NCBI GenBank assembly: GCA_017399225.1
Contig: JAFQEB010000122.1
Location: 22,336-86,335, forward strand
DNA length: 64,000 bases
Source of the DNA: Clostridia bacterium
GTDB lineage: Bacteria; Bacillota_A; Clostridia; Christensenellales; Aristaeellaceae
Reading direction: 5' to 3'
The notes below the pieces were generated by a model, which was not told the origin of the DNA, made no database searches, and was given only the letters and a program-made list of their open reading frames with translations. Positions 1 through 8,493 of this stretch are shown piece by piece; position 1 is the first letter of the stretch, and each line of letters opens with the position of its first letter. Made by a program: the position numbers and the translations under genes.

Positions 1-559
1 CCTCTTTGAGGGTACGAAGGTGGGGCACAAGACCAAGGCGCATATCGCTTACATGCCCACGGAGAGCTACTTCTACCCCTACATGACCATCCGCGATGCG
101 GGCAAGTACTACCGCGACTTCTTTGAGGATTTCGATATGGCGCGGTATGAGGAGACCCTGCAGCGCATGGATCTCAACCCCAAGGACCGCATCGATAAGC
201 TGTCCTCGGGCATGAACGCCAAGGTGCGTCTGGCCCTCACCCTGAGCCGCAATGCCCGCCTGATGATGTTCGACGAGCCCCTTAACGGCGTGGACATCCT
301 CACCCGCACCCAGGTCATCAATGAGATCGTCCGTTACCGCAACGAGGGCCGCTCCATGATCATCTCCACCCATCTGGTGGAGGAGATGGACGATTACATC
401 GACCATGTGGTGTTCATGAAGTATGGCACGATCGTCAAGGAGGGCAGCCGGGAGGAGCTGACGGCAGAGAAGTCGCTGACGGATCTGTACCTGGAGCTCT
501 ACGCCCCGCCGGCCCCGCCCGTGCGCCCCAGCGTGAAGGAGGTGCCGGACAATGCTTAA
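1..559 (+). CDS. ABC transporter ATP-binding protein, 5'-truncated
   Basis: This is the C-terminal part of an ABC ATPase cut by the window edge; the reading frame is open from base 2, so the start codon and Walker A lie outside. Visible motifs are a degenerate signature (LSSGM), Walker B (MMFDEP) followed by a D-loop-like LNGVD, and the H-loop His (IISTH). The length and motif spacing fit the ABC-2 exporter ATPases of the YtrB type. It overlaps the next gene, a permease, by 8 bp, so the two are translationally coupled and probably form one exporter. The substrate cannot be read from sequence. Confidence 0.9.
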   Translation, partial: LFEGTKVGHKTKAHIAYMPTESYFYPYMTIRDAGKYYRDFFEDFDMARYEETLQRMDLNPKDRIDKLSSGMNAKVRLALTLSRNARLMMFDEPLNGVDILTRTQVINEIVRYRNEGRSMIISTHLVEEMDDYIDHVVFMKYGTIVKEGSREELTAEKSLTDLYLELYAPPAPPVRPSVKEVPDNA

Positions 560-1400
560 GCTGATCAAGTATGAGTTCCGTAAGGCGCTCACCGCAATGC
601 TGATCCTCCTGGGCGGCACCCTGGCGGCGGAGGTCTACTTCCTCTACGGCATGAACGTCATGGAGGAAAAACCGGAGCATCTGGCGATCTCCATGATCGT
701 GCTGATGCTCCTCTCCCTGGCCGTGTACATCTTCGTGCTGGTGCGGGGCGTGGCCAGCTACTCGGGCGAGCTGAAGAACCGCAGCTCCTACCTTATCTTC
801 ATGACGCCCAACTCCACCAGGAAGATCATGGCCTCCAAGTTCCTCTTTACTCTGATCCTGTGCGTCCTCTTCGGCGGACTGTACGCGCTGCTGGGCTTTG
901 TGGATCTCCGCATGGTGCTGGAGGCGGCAGGGGAGTATGAAGAATTCCTGGAGGCGCTCAACGAGATGCTGCTGATGATGGGCATCCACACGGATCAGCT
1001 CATCGTGGGCATCGTGTTCACAGTGTTCCTCATGGGCCTGTCCATGCTGTCCTTCTTTGCGGTGGCTTACCTGGCCATCACCCTCAGCCACACCCTCTTC
1101 CGGGATAAGAGCTGGCGCTGGGTCATGGCGCTGATCTTCTACTTTATCATCAACTACGCCCTCAATACCATCAGCACCCTGTTCCCGCTGATGTATACCT
1201 CCCTGCAGGTGTTCACCGGCCCGGATATGACCGTCCTGTACGGCATGGGCACGGAAACCGTCGTGGCCGAGCCGGACTTTGCAGAGCTCTTCGGCATGAT
1301 GTTCACCTTCCTGCTGCCCCAGGCGGTCATCAGCCTGCTGACCATCGTCGGCTCGCTCTTCGGCTGCGCCTGGATGCTGGAGAAAAAGGTCTCTCTCTGA
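552..1400 (+). CDS. ABC-2 type transporter permease
   Basis: A 282-residue integral membrane protein with about six hydrophobic segments (roughly residues 15-35, 48-70, 95-115, 150-175, 190-215 and 250-275). The long loop after the third segment is acidic. Family resemblance is to ABC-2 permeases that pair with YtrB-like ATPases. The start ATG lies inside the end of the ATPase gene, which supports co-translation. It is followed after 45 bp by pyrB, which has its own ribosome binding site, so read-through into pyrB is possible. Substrate unknown. Confidence 0.85.
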   Translation: MLKLIKYEFRKALTAMLILLGGTLAAEVYFLYGMNVMEEKPEHLAISMIVLMLLSLAVYIFVLVRGVASYSGELKNRSSYLIFMTPNSTRKIMASKFLFTLILCVLFGGLYALLGFVDLRMVLEAAGEYEEFLEALNEMLLMMGIHTDQLIVGIVFTVFLMGLSMLSFFAVAYLAITLSHTLFRDKSWRWVMALIFYFIINYALNTISTLFPLMYTSLQVFTGPDMTVLYGMGTETVVAEPDFAELFGMMFTFLLPQAVISLLTIVGSLFGCAWMLEKKVSL

Positions 1401-1445
1401 TTTTGCAGGTCAGCTGCACCGATCCATGGAAAGGAGCAAAGTACC

Positions 1446-2354
1446 TTGCGCCATCTGATTGACATTACCGATTTTTCGGTGGAAGAAATTGAAGCCATCC
1501 TCGACCTGGGCGACAAGATGATCGCCGACCCGGACGCGTATAAGGAAACCCTGCGCGGCAAGATTCTGGCGACGCTGTTCTTCGAGCCCAGCACCCGTAC
1601 CCGCCTGTCCTTCGAGAGCGCGATGCTGTCCCTGGGCGGCAGCGTCCTGGGCTTCTCCTCGGCGGATTCCTCTTCCACTGCAAAGGGCGAGAGCCTGATG
1701 GATACCATCCGCACCGTCAGCTGCTACTCGGATATCATCGCCATGCGCCACCCCAAGGAGGGCGCGCCCATGGCCGGCTCCCTCAAGAGCTATGTGCCGA
1801 TCATCAACGCCGGCGACGGTGGCCACAACCACCCCACCCAGACCCTGACCGACCTGATGACCATCCGCCGGTGCAAGGGCCGCCTGGGCAAGATGGTGGT
1901 GGGCTTGTGCGGCGACCTGAAGTTCGGCCGCACCGTCCACAGCCTGATCGGCGCGATGAGCCGCTATGAGGGCGTTGAGTTCGTGCTGATCTCCCCGCCG
2001 GAGCTGAAGGTGCCGGCCTACATCACCGACGAACTGAAGCGCAAGGCCATCCCCTTCCGCGAGGTGGAGACGATGGAGGAGGTCATGCCCGAGCTGGACA
2101 TCCTCTACATGACCCGCGTGCAGAAGGAGCGCTTCTTCAACGAGGCCGACTACATCCGACTGAAGGACACCTACATCCTCGACCCGGAGAAGCTGCGCAC
2201 CGCCAAGGCCGACATGGCCATCCTGCATCCGCTGCCCCGCGTGAACGAGATTTCCACCAAGGTGGACGACGACCCCCGCGCGGTGTACTTCGACCAGGTG
2301 CGCAATGGCCGCTTTGTCCGCATGGCGCTGATCGCCACACTGCTGAGGCAGTGA
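1446..2354 (+). CDS. pyrB: Aspartate carbamoyltransferase, catalytic subunit
   Basis: PyrB condenses carbamoyl phosphate with aspartate, the committed step of pyrimidine synthesis. The 302-residue protein has the carbamoyl-phosphate site STRT at residues 49-52, a KGES loop near 80-83, HPTQ at 129-132 and the HPLPR loop near the C-terminus. Length is normal for the family. The start is TTG, chosen because AAGGAG lies about 10 bases upstream and no in-frame ATG fits better. The regulatory subunit gene pyrI follows after 140 bp, so the enzyme is probably the allosteric PyrBI holoenzyme. No PyrR attenuator could be recognised in the short upstream gap. Confidence 0.97.
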   Translation: MRHLIDITDFSVEEIEAILDLGDKMIADPDAYKETLRGKILATLFFEPSTRTRLSFESAMLSLGGSVLGFSSADSSSTAKGESLMDTIRTVSCYSDIIAMRHPKEGAPMAGSLKSYVPIINAGDGGHNHPTQTLTDLMTIRRCKGRLGKMVVGLCGDLKFGRTVHSLIGAMSRYEGVEFVLISPPELKVPAYITDELKRKAIPFREVETMEEVMPELDILYMTRVQKERFFNEADYIRLKDTYILDPEKLRTAKADMAILHPLPRVNEISTKVDDDPRAVYFDQVRNGRFVRMALIATLLRQ

Positions 2355-2360
2355 GGCGAG

Positions 2361-2466
2361 ATGCTTAATGCTTAATGCTTAATGCTTAATTGAAAGTGCT
2401 GTTCTGGACTTCGTAATCGGTTGCAGTAACTACATTAAGAATTAATAATTAAGAATTAAGAATTCC
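2361..2466. repeat. Heptamer repeat element with inverted arms between pyrB and pyrI
   Basis: The left arm (2361-2392) is about four copies of the heptamer GCTTAAT. The right arm (2434-2465) is an array of ATTAAG-type units, which is its approximate complement. About 40 bp lie between the arms, so the whole could fold into one AT-rich hairpin in the pyrBI transcript. Similar AT-rich arrays occur near 3961, 5500 and 25720. It resembles the short tandemly repeated repetitive sequences of cyanobacteria in unit length, but I do not recognise the family. Confidence 0.7.
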
Positions 2467-2494
2467 GTATTAGGCGACTGAAAGGAGCCCTACT

Positions 2495-2926
2495 ATGAAC
2501 ATTGACTCCATCCACTCCGGCATCGTGCTGGATCACATCACCGCAGGGCGGGGCATGGACGTGTACCGCTACCTGAAGCTGGACGAGCTGGACTGCCCCG
2601 TGGCCTATATCCGCAACGTGCGCTCCAACGCCATGGGCCGCAAGGACATCATCAAGATCGACGCGGATATCAATGTGGATCTGGACGTCCTGGGCTACCT
2701 CGATCCCGGCATCACCGTCAACATCATCCGCGAGGGCCAGCTGGTGGAGAAGAAGAAGCTCTCCCTGCCCGAGCATCTGGTGAACGTCATCACCTGCAAG
2801 AACCCCCGCTGCATCACCTCGGTGGAGGGCGCGCTGGATCAGCACTTCCTCCTCAAGGATCGTGCCCGCGGCGTGTACCGCTGCATGTACTGTGACGCCG
2901 AGCGGAAGTCCAAGGCTGTGAAGTAA
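2495..2926 (+). CDS. pyrI: Aspartate carbamoyltransferase, regulatory subunit
   Basis: PyrI binds the allosteric nucleotides and docks onto PyrB through a zinc domain. The 143-residue protein has the N-terminal nucleotide-binding region and the four zinc ligands Cys101, Cys106, Cys130 and Cys133 (C-x4-C and C-x2-C). Length is slightly short of the E. coli protein (about 153) but typical for clostridial forms. A clear AAGGAG ribosome binding site precedes the ATG. The gene is separated from pyrB by an AT-rich repeat element and is followed by a strong terminator, so pyrB-pyrI probably ends one transcription unit. Confidence 0.96.
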   Translation: MNIDSIHSGIVLDHITAGRGMDVYRYLKLDELDCPVAYIRNVRSNAMGRKDIIKIDADINVDLDVLGYLDPGITVNIIREGQLVEKKKLSLPEHLVNVITCKNPRCITSVEGALDQHFLLKDRARGVYRCMYCDAERKSKAVK

Positions 2927-2934
2927 ATGAAAGA

Positions 2935-2968
2935 CCGCAGGAGCGTTTGAATGCTTCTGCGGCTTTTT
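2935..2968 (+). terminator. Rho-independent terminator after pyrI
   Basis: A GC-rich stem (CCGCAG paired with CTGCGG, extended with imperfect pairs) is followed by CTTTTT. It begins 8 bp after the pyrI stop. A related hairpin recurs at 3872-3900 with similar flanking sequence. Confidence 0.8.
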
Positions 2969-3025
2969 ATGTTGTGGAAAAGGGGCGAAGCCCCCGCGGT
3001 TTTGCTATGTTGGCAATGCGTTGGC

Positions 3026-3775
3026 TCAGCCGATGCCGCCGGTCTGCCAGTCCATTTCCGTGACCAGCAGCGTCTCCGCATCGATGGTGACGCCAAAGTT
3101 GATCTCGTCGGGCTCTGTGCGCATGTACAGGCCGATCAGCCATTCGGCGGTTTCGCCCATGGGCTGGAGCAGGGAGGTCTCATGGATCACCAGCTTGACG
3201 GCTTCCTCCTCGCTGAGGTGGTACATGTCGATGACGGCCTGGCGTGCCAGCGCGTTGGGCCGGGCGGCTTCTTCCTCAGACAGCGTGCCCCGCGAGGTGC
3301 TGAGCATGTGGCCCCCGTCAAAATACTGGTGCGGGATGGTGGGTTCGGTGATATAGGGCGCGTCGAAGAACTCCCGCTCAAAGGAGTCCTCTTTCAGGTA
3401 GGCGATGAGCTGCGGCGCGCCCCAGGCGATCTTGTTCAGCTCACCGGACTGCCATACCGCCGGGTCGACGTCGTCGTGCGTCCAGTAGGCGGAGGCGCTG
3501 TCCCCGTTGATCACCACCAGGTACTCGCCGCTCAGGCTGGGATGCGGCCTTGAATGGGGGATGTAGCGCACGGTGGCAGCGCTGCCGTAGCGGTTGATTT
3601 CCGTGTCAAAGAGGCCGAGGCAGTGCATGGTCAGGCCATAGCGCTCGTACAGCGCATCGTTTGCGGTGCGCAGCAGCTGCATGTCTTCACTGAAAATGGG
3701 CGCTTCATCAGCGAATGCCGGCAGGGCGGTGAGCATCACGGCGGCCAGAAGCAGCAGGATCACACATCGTTTCAT
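3026..3775 (-). CDS. Secreted protein of unknown function
   Basis: A 249-residue protein beginning with a clear signal peptide (MKRCVILLLLAAVM, cleavage after AFA near residue 22) and no lipobox Cys, so it is probably released or wall-associated. The start was set at 3775 because AAAGGAGAG lies just upstream; an upstream in-frame start would add 11 residues that break the signal peptide. The mature part is acidic and mixed alpha/beta. The C-terminal stretch ending TLLVTEMDWQTGG resembles the strands of PepSY-like secreted proteins (compare 31376-32071). No enzymatic motif was recognised. It stands alone on the minus strand. Confidence 0.75.
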   Translation of the reverse strand: MKRCVILLLLAAVMLTALPAFADEAPIFSEDMQLLRTANDALYERYGLTMHCLGLFDTEINRYGSAATVRYIPHSRPHPSLSGEYLVVINGDSASAYWTHDDVDPAVWQSGELNKIAWGAPQLIAYLKEDSFEREFFDAPYITEPTIPHQYFDGGHMLSTSRGTLSEEEAARPNALARQAVIDMYHLSEEEAVKLVIHETSLLQPMGETAEWLIGLYMRTEPDEINFGVTIDAETLLVTEMDWQTGGIG

Positions 3776-3871
3776 CAGAATCTCTCCTTTCGGTTTACAG
3801 GGCTGCAATCATACAACGTGCGCGGGCAGACAAACCTTCCAGAGAAATGGCTTTACAAATGTAAAAGAATA

Positions 3872-3900
3872 ACCGCAGGAGCGCTTGCACGTTCCTGCGG
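3872..3900 (-). terminator. Hairpin, probable terminator for the RNHCP gene
   Basis: The inverted repeat pairs CCGCAGGA with TCCTGCGG. It lies downstream of the RNHCP gene read on the minus strand and is followed there by a loose T-rich stretch (TTATTCTTTT). Its flanks resemble the terminator region after pyrI, including a second small GGGTCGAAGACCC-type dyad, so it may also be a dispersed repeat. Confidence 0.5.
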
Positions 3901-3960
3901 CTATGTTTTGGGTTATGGGAAAGGGTCGAAGACCCCAGGGGTATGTCCCCACAAACCACA

Positions 3961-4020
3961 TTCATCATTCCGCATTCATAATTCATAATTAAGAATTAAG
4001 AATTCAGAATTAAGAATTAC
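3961..4020. repeat. AT-rich heptamer array at the end of the RNHCP gene
   Basis: ATTCATA-type units run into ATTAAGA-type units (TAAGAAT/TCAGAAT). The two halves are roughly complementary, so the region can fold back on itself. It belongs with the arrays at 2361-2466, 5500-5534 and 25713-25858, and it abuts the stop codon of the minus-strand gene. Confidence 0.65.
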
Positions 4021-4445
4021 CCTCTCACGCTCCCGCTTCCGCCCATCATGGCGGTCAGCTCCTCGATCCGCTCCAGGGGGAAGGGCGGCGATGCCAGGGG
4101 CCTCATGGCGATGGACATCAGCTTCATGGGGTTGTCGTCGGCGGCCACGCGGTTGGAGGAGATCCATCCACAGATGCGGCACCGGTGGAGGATGGCCCAT
4201 TCGCCGTGCTTGCGCACCCAAACGGCAATGGGCTCCATCTGGCCGCCGCAGTCGGCTTCGCGGTCGCCGGGCTCGATGTCCAGGTGGAGGCTGGTCAGGC
4301 AGTTGGGGCAGTGGTTGCGGTGATCGCTCCCTGCGCCCTCGGGGACGCACAGGCGCCCGCAGTTTTTGCAGGTAAAGCTCTCATTGCACGGGTTGTGGCG
4401 GTAGTAGTGGGGGTCGTACTGTTTGCGTTTGTTTTCGCGGTTCAT
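4017..4445 (-). CDS. RNHCP domain zinc-ribbon protein
   Basis: A 142-residue protein of the RNHCP domain family, named for the motif that is intact here (residues 43-47). Zinc ligands are probably Cys26, Cys29, Cys46 and Cys49, and a second CxxC pair sits at Cys89 and Cys92. The N-terminus is basic (NRENKRKQYDP), compatible with nucleic-acid contact. The biochemical role of the family is not established to my knowledge. It lies between two single minus-strand genes with about 290 bp upstream that contains a GGGAGG...CCTCCC dyad near 4497-4522 but no convincing promoter. Confidence 0.85.
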   Translation of the reverse strand: MNRENKRKQYDPHYYRHNPCNESFTCKNCGRLCVPEGAGSDHRNHCPNCLTSLHLDIEPGDREADCGGQMEPIAVWVRKHGEWAILHRCRICGWISSNRVAADDNPMKLMSIAMRPLASPPFPLERIEELTAMMGGSGSVRG

Positions 4446-4737
4446 GGTGTATGTTCCTCTCCAAAATCATTCGATGTGTGACGGTGAATGAGTGTGGGAG
4501 GATTGCCGGGTGCAAACCTCCCGGTTTACGCAACGGCCTCTTTCTTATTCAACATATAACACATTGTCCTTTCGTGGATGGATTTTGCGCAGCGCGATGC
4601 TGCCGGCGGTGTGCCGAGACGAGGGTCATCCTTTCGGTGCGTGGTGGCGCAGGTGCGGGGCATTACCCCGCCGTAGATGATGGATCAGTCCTTTCGGCGT
4701 GCAAATATGGTACAGGAGGCGAGCTCCTTGTGCCCTG

Positions 4738-5481
4738 TCAGAGGGTAACCTCCAGCTTGACGGCCCGTCCAATGAAGTTGCACTCGTTGATCTGGGCGGT
4801 CACGGCGTCGTATTCGCGGTCGAAGGACTGGAGGATGACGGAGAAGTCCTGCAGGCGCTTCACCTTGCGCAGGTAGCGGTGGTTGTTGTACTCCACCAGC
4901 ATCACCGCGCCGTCGATGGGGGAGTGGGCGGGCACGATCAGCGCCAGGTCACCCTGGTGGATGCGGAAGCCCCGCATACTGTCGTCCGGCGCGAGGAAGT
5001 AGAACACCTTGTCGGGGTTTGCGCCCTCGATCTTGCCGGAGACGATGGGCAGCAGGCGGTGGTCGATGGGCTGCATGACGGCGTTCATCACTGGCACATG
5101 CTTGAGGACGCTGGTGAGGGCGTCCAGCCAGACGGAGCCGCCCACGCCCTTCTCGCCCTCGTCGGTGGAGGCGACCACCTCGGCCTCTGGGGCCTTGGGC
5201 TTCTGTACGGGACGGGCCGCGACGCTCTTGGCCACCGGCGAGGCCACCGCCGCCAGGTCAACGGTGGCTGCGATGTCATCCAGGGAGAAATCGGCTTCGG
5301 TCTGCTCCCGCAGGCCAATGGCCTTCAGGATGCGCCGCGCCTGATCATCAGCAATAATCTTGGTGCCCTTTTCCACCGCGACGAGGTAGCTCTCCGCCAC
5401 GCCGCATTTCTTGGCCACCTGCTTGGGGGTCATCTTGGCACGGAGACGCTCCGTGCGGATCAAATCACCGAGACGAGACAT
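4738..5481 (-). CDS. XRE-family regulator with S24/LexA-like C-terminal domain
   Basis: A 247-residue transcription factor. Residues 6-58 form a helix-turn-helix of the XRE/HTH_3 type (TPKQVAKKCGVAESYLVAVEKG). Residues 60-125 are an Ala/Pro/Val-rich linker. Residues 140-245 look like an S24 peptidase fold, with Ser168-Met169 in PDDSMRGF at the nucleophile position and Lys206 or Lys208 as the possible base. No Ala-Gly or Cys-Gly cleavage site is obvious in the linker, so the fold may act as a dimer or ligand domain rather than a self-cleaving switch. It is a lone gene with no phage genes nearby. Targets unknown. Confidence 0.8.
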   Translation of the reverse strand: MSRLGDLIRTERLRAKMTPKQVAKKCGVAESYLVAVEKGTKIIADDQARRILKAIGLREQTEADFSLDDIAATVDLAAVASPVAKSVAARPVQKPKAPEAEVVASTDEGEKGVGGSVWLDALTSVLKHVPVMNAVMQPIDHRLLPIVSGKIEGANPDKVFYFLAPDDSMRGFRIHQGDLALIVPAHSPIDGAVMLVEYNNHRYLRKVKRLQDFSVILQSFDREYDAVTAQINECNFIGRAVKLEVTL

Positions 5482-5499
5482 GGTTTTCCTCCGGAAAAC

Positions 5500-5534
5500 A
5501 ATTCGGAATTCGGAATTCAGAATTCGGAATTGAG
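5500..5534. repeat. AATTCGG heptamer array
   Basis: Five units of AATTCGG/AATTCAG type, several containing the palindrome GAATTC, lie 19 bp upstream of the XRE regulator start codon. The array is self-complementary. It is grouped with the other AT-rich arrays of the window by unit length and position. Confidence 0.65.
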
Positions 5535-5628
5535 TTAGTTTTGACCATTGTACCGCATTTCGCGCTGGCTTGCAAGGGGACTTCGGGGGCTTGCCCTGCT
5601 ATTTTCCGCATTTTTCCCGGATTGGCCA

Positions 5629-5657
5629 TTGACACCGGGCGTATATGGGTGTATACT
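5629..5657 (+). promoter_or_regulatory. Sigma-A promoter for the ABC exporter operon
   Basis: TTGACA at 5629-5634 and TATACT at 5652-5657 are separated by exactly 17 bp. It faces the three-gene exporter and lies between it and the XRE regulator gene. Confidence 0.8.
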
Positions 5658-5824
5658 GTCCACCCAACTGCATCGAAAACACGACATCTACCGATGATAT
5701 GTGCCCTTCCGGGGCTGTGTAGCGCTGTCTGAACTGCGGGCCAAGCCATCCGCATTCAGATGGCGCTTCTTTTGCGTTCCCGCATTTCCGATGCGCGACA
5801 TGCCATACGAAGGAGGTAACACAC

Positions 5825-6865
5825 ATGGCATTCATCGAAGCAAAGGGTCTGAGCAAGGTCTACACCCGGCACAGCGCGCCCAAAACCGGCGGTATCTCCC
5901 GGCTGTGGAAGCGGGACACCCAGCACATCCCGGCCCTGACCGACGCCAGCTTCTCCATCGAAAGGGGAGAGCTGGTCGGCCTGATCGGCCCCAATGGCGC
6001 GGGCAAATCCACCACCGTCAAGCTGCTGACGGGCATCCTCACGCCCACGGAGGGCACCTGCACCGTCGACGGCCGCACGCCCTGGCAGAACCGCCGCGAG
6101 CATGTGCGCCACCTGGGGGCGGTGTTCGGCCAGCGGACGCAGCTGTGGTGGGACGTGCCCATCCGCGATTCCTTCCTGCTCCTGCGGGACATCTACGCCC
6201 TGGACAAGGGGCAGTGGCAGCGTCGCCTGGATGAGCTGGTCGACGCGCTGGAGCTGTCCGAGTTCCTGCACGCGCCCCTGCGGCAGCTCTCCCTGGGCCA
6301 GCGGATGCGCGCGGAGCTGTGCGGGTCGCTGCTGCACGAGCCGGCCCTGCTCTTCCTGGACGAACCTACCATCGGCCTGGACGCGGTCAGCAAGCTGAAG
6401 CTGCGCGCCTTCCTCAAGGAGGAGAACCGTACCCGCGGTACGACCATCCTCCTCACCACCCACGACATGGAGGACATGCTGGCCCTGTGCACCCGGGTGA
6501 TGGTGCTGGGCCACGGCAGGCTCCTCTACGACGGCGCGCTGGACGCGCTCCTCAAGCGCTACGACACAGTCCACACGCTTCGCGTGGTTTACGAGGTTGC
6601 GCCGGATCTCAGCGGCATCCCGACCGAGATTGCAAGGGATGGCTCCGCCACCCTTCGGGTGATTTCCGACGGCGTCGCCGGGGAGAAGCCTGTGACCATC
6701 ACGCGTGACGGCGACGCCTATATCCTGACCTACGAACCCGCCAAACTCCCCACCAGCGACCTGCTGCCCAAGGTGCTGTCCGCCGGCCGGGTGCGCGAGA
6801 TGACCCTGAAGGAGCAGAACGTGGACGAGCTGATCGCCCGCATGTACAAGGAGATGGCGCTATGA
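5825..6865 (+). CDS. ABC exporter ATPase (COG4586 type)
   Basis: A 346-residue ATPase with Walker A (GPNGAGKST, about residues 56-64), Q-loop (VFGQR), signature (LSLGQRMR), Walker B (LLFLDEPTIGLD) and H-loop (TTHDM). It has an N-terminal extension before the nucleotide domain and a C-terminal domain of about 90 residues, as in the COG4586 ATPases that partner two unequal permeases. GAAGGAGG precedes the ATG. It overlaps the first permease by 4 bp (ATGA), and a promoter with perfect spacing drives the three genes. Family members are mostly uncharacterised exporters; the substrate is unknown. Confidence 0.93.
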   Translation: MAFIEAKGLSKVYTRHSAPKTGGISRLWKRDTQHIPALTDASFSIERGELVGLIGPNGAGKSTTVKLLTGILTPTEGTCTVDGRTPWQNRREHVRHLGAVFGQRTQLWWDVPIRDSFLLLRDIYALDKGQWQRRLDELVDALELSEFLHAPLRQLSLGQRMRAELCGSLLHEPALLFLDEPTIGLDAVSKLKLRAFLKEENRTRGTTILLTTHDMEDMLALCTRVMVLGHGRLLYDGALDALLKRYDTVHTLRVVYEVAPDLSGIPTEIARDGSATLRVISDGVAGEKPVTITRDGDAYILTYEPAKLPTSDLLPKVLSAGRVREMTLKEQNVDELIARMYKEMAL

Positions 6866-7671
6866 GAAATCTCCTTGAACGCAACCGCCCTTACCTGACG
6901 GTATTCCGCCTGCGGGCCCTGATGGAGACCCAATACCGTGCCGCTGCCCTGGGCGGCCTGGTGACGCAGGTGTTCTTCGGCCTGGTGTACATCTTCCTCT
7001 ATACCGCGCTATTCGACGGCTCCGATCCGCAGATGCTCCGCGACACCATCACCTACGTCTGGATCCAGCAGATGTTCTTCCGCATGATGTTCTCCTCGGA
7101 CAACGAGCTGAGCAATCTCATCATGTCCGGCGGCGTGGCCTACATGCTGGTGCGTCCGCTGGATCAGCACCGCTTCTGGGTCTGCCGGGACGTGGGCGGA
7201 CGGCTGGTGGGCGCAGCCATGCGCATGATCCCGATGCTGCTGGTGCAGCTGATCCTGCCGGAATCCCTGCGGATGGCGCTGCCGGAGAGCCCGCTGGCCC
7301 TGCTGCAATTCGTGCTGGGCGTGGCCCTGGGCACGGTCTGTCTGTGCGAGCTGATGGCCATTCTGGACGCGATCAACATGAAGACCCTGGACAAGCGGGG
7401 CGTCTCGGCGATCCTGAACATGACGATGATGGCCCTCTCTGGCAACGTGATCCCCCTGACGCTCTTCCCGGATGGGGTGCAAACCCTCATCCGCTACCAG
7501 CCCTTCGCCCAGGCGCTGGACGCGCCCATCCGCATGTACCAGCAGGCCGCCGCCGCGCCCCAGTGGCTGCTGAACACCGCCGTGCAGATCGGCTGGATCC
7601 TGATCCTGCGGGCCCTGGGCCGCTACATGTGGCAGCGCCAGATGAACCGCATGGTCGTGCAGGGAGGCTGA
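6862..7671 (+). CDS. ABC-2 permease (COG4587 type)
   Basis: The first membrane subunit of the exporter, 269 residues with about six transmembrane segments. The N-terminal amphipathic stretch (residues 1-25) precedes the first membrane helix. The pattern resembles the COG4587 permeases that always occur beside COG4586 and DUF990 genes. Start and stop are coupled to both neighbours: ATGA with the ATPase and TGATG with the second permease. Stoichiometric expression of the three subunits is the likely purpose of these overlaps. Confidence 0.88.
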   Translation: MRNLLERNRPYLTVFRLRALMETQYRAAALGGLVTQVFFGLVYIFLYTALFDGSDPQMLRDTITYVWIQQMFFRMMFSSDNELSNLIMSGGVAYMLVRPLDQHRFWVCRDVGGRLVGAAMRMIPMLLVQLILPESLRMALPESPLALLQFVLGVALGTVCLCELMAILDAINMKTLDKRGVSAILNMTMMALSGNVIPLTLFPDGVQTLIRYQPFAQALDAPIRMYQQAAAAPQWLLNTAVQIGWILILRALGRYMWQRQMNRMVVQGG

Positions 7672-8465
7672 TGAAGATGCGATATGTCATTCATTCCGTG
7701 CGGATGCTGATGAAATCCGCCATGCAATACCGCTCCAGCCTGCTGATGCAGGTGATCGCGCAGATCGTGCTGACCGGCGGCGAGCTGATGGCCGTGACGG
7801 TGCTGCTGACCCGCTTCCGTGTGGTCGGCCACTGGGGCGCGATGGAGATCCTCTTCTTCTTCGGCGTGATGCAGTCCACCTTTGCCCTGACGGAGATGCT
7901 GGGGCGGGGCGTCGCGGCGTTCCAGGGCTTTATCGGGCGAGGGGAGTTCGACTCCCTGCTCCTGCGGCCCAGACCGCTGCTTTTGCAGGTGCTGTGCAGT
8001 CAGCTGGATCCCCGCCGCCTGGGCTCGATGCTCGTGGGCGTGACGGCGATCCTGGTGGCCGCGTCGCATCTGGAGATCGCCTGGACGCCGGGAAAGGCCC
8101 TGCTGATGGCGGAGGTCGTGATCGGCAGCGTGCTGCTTTTGCTGGGGCTGTTCCTCATTGAAGCGACGATGTGCTTCTTCTCCGTGAAGTCCATTGAGAT
8201 GGTGAACGTGCTCACCTATGGCGGCAGGTCAGCGTGTCAGTACCCGGTGGATGTGTACCCCAGGCCGTTGCGGCTGTTGTTTACGTATCTGGCGCCCTTT
8301 GCGCTGTGTATGCACTGGCCGGTGAGCTGGGTGCTGGGGCAGCCGATGGTGGAGATGACGGCGGGATGGTTCTATGTGACGCCATTGGCAGGCGCGGTGT
8401 TTTTCCTGTTGATGGCGCGGGTCTGGTACTGGGGCGTGAAGCGGTACCGATCAACGGGCACATAA
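7671..8465 (+). CDS. ABC-2 permease (DUF990/COG3694 type)
   Basis: The second membrane subunit, 264 residues with about six transmembrane segments. The start at 7671 is chosen because it overlaps the upstream stop by one base (TGATG) and GGGAGG lies just before it; the frame is open 109 codons further upstream but that part is a shadow of the previous gene. The conserved core with a cytoplasmic FIGRGEFDSLLLRP loop and a YPVDVYP loop matches what I know of the DUF990 family. The operon ends here and a hairpin-rich repeat block follows. Confidence 0.87.
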   Translation: MKMRYVIHSVRMLMKSAMQYRSSLLMQVIAQIVLTGGELMAVTVLLTRFRVVGHWGAMEILFFFGVMQSTFALTEMLGRGVAAFQGFIGRGEFDSLLLRPRPLLLQVLCSQLDPRRLGSMLVGVTAILVAASHLEIAWTPGKALLMAEVVIGSVLLLLGLFLIEATMCFFSVKSIEMVNVLTYGGRSACQYPVDVYPRPLRLLFTYLAPFALCMHWPVSWVLGQPMVEMTAGWFYVTPLAGAVFFLLMARVWYWGVKRYRSTGT

Positions 8466-8493
8466 CAGGACAACCCACGGGAAAAAAGTGGGT

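Larger units (their letters stand above)
5482..5824. other. 343-bp divergent intergenic region
   Basis: The region separates the minus-strand XRE regulator from the plus-strand ABC exporter. It holds the AT-rich array at 5500-5534 next to the regulator start, then unremarkable sequence, the consensus promoter at 5629-5657, and about 165 bp of untranslated leader before the ATPase gene. The short leader frames show no protein family. Confidence 0.7.

Noticed and set aside
1401..1445. PyrR attenuator before pyrB
   Set aside because: The gap is too short for the anti-antiterminator, antiterminator and terminator set, and no such stems are present.
4446..4737. Small gene between the RNHCP and XRE genes
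   Set aside because: Plus-strand frames run into the antisense of the XRE gene and have no ribosome binding site; minus-strand frames are short.
7344..7670. N-terminal extension of the DUF990 permease
   Set aside because: The extra 109 codons overlap the COG4587 permease in another frame and are Arg/Pro/His-rich; the TGATG-coupled ATG at 7671 has a ribosome binding site.
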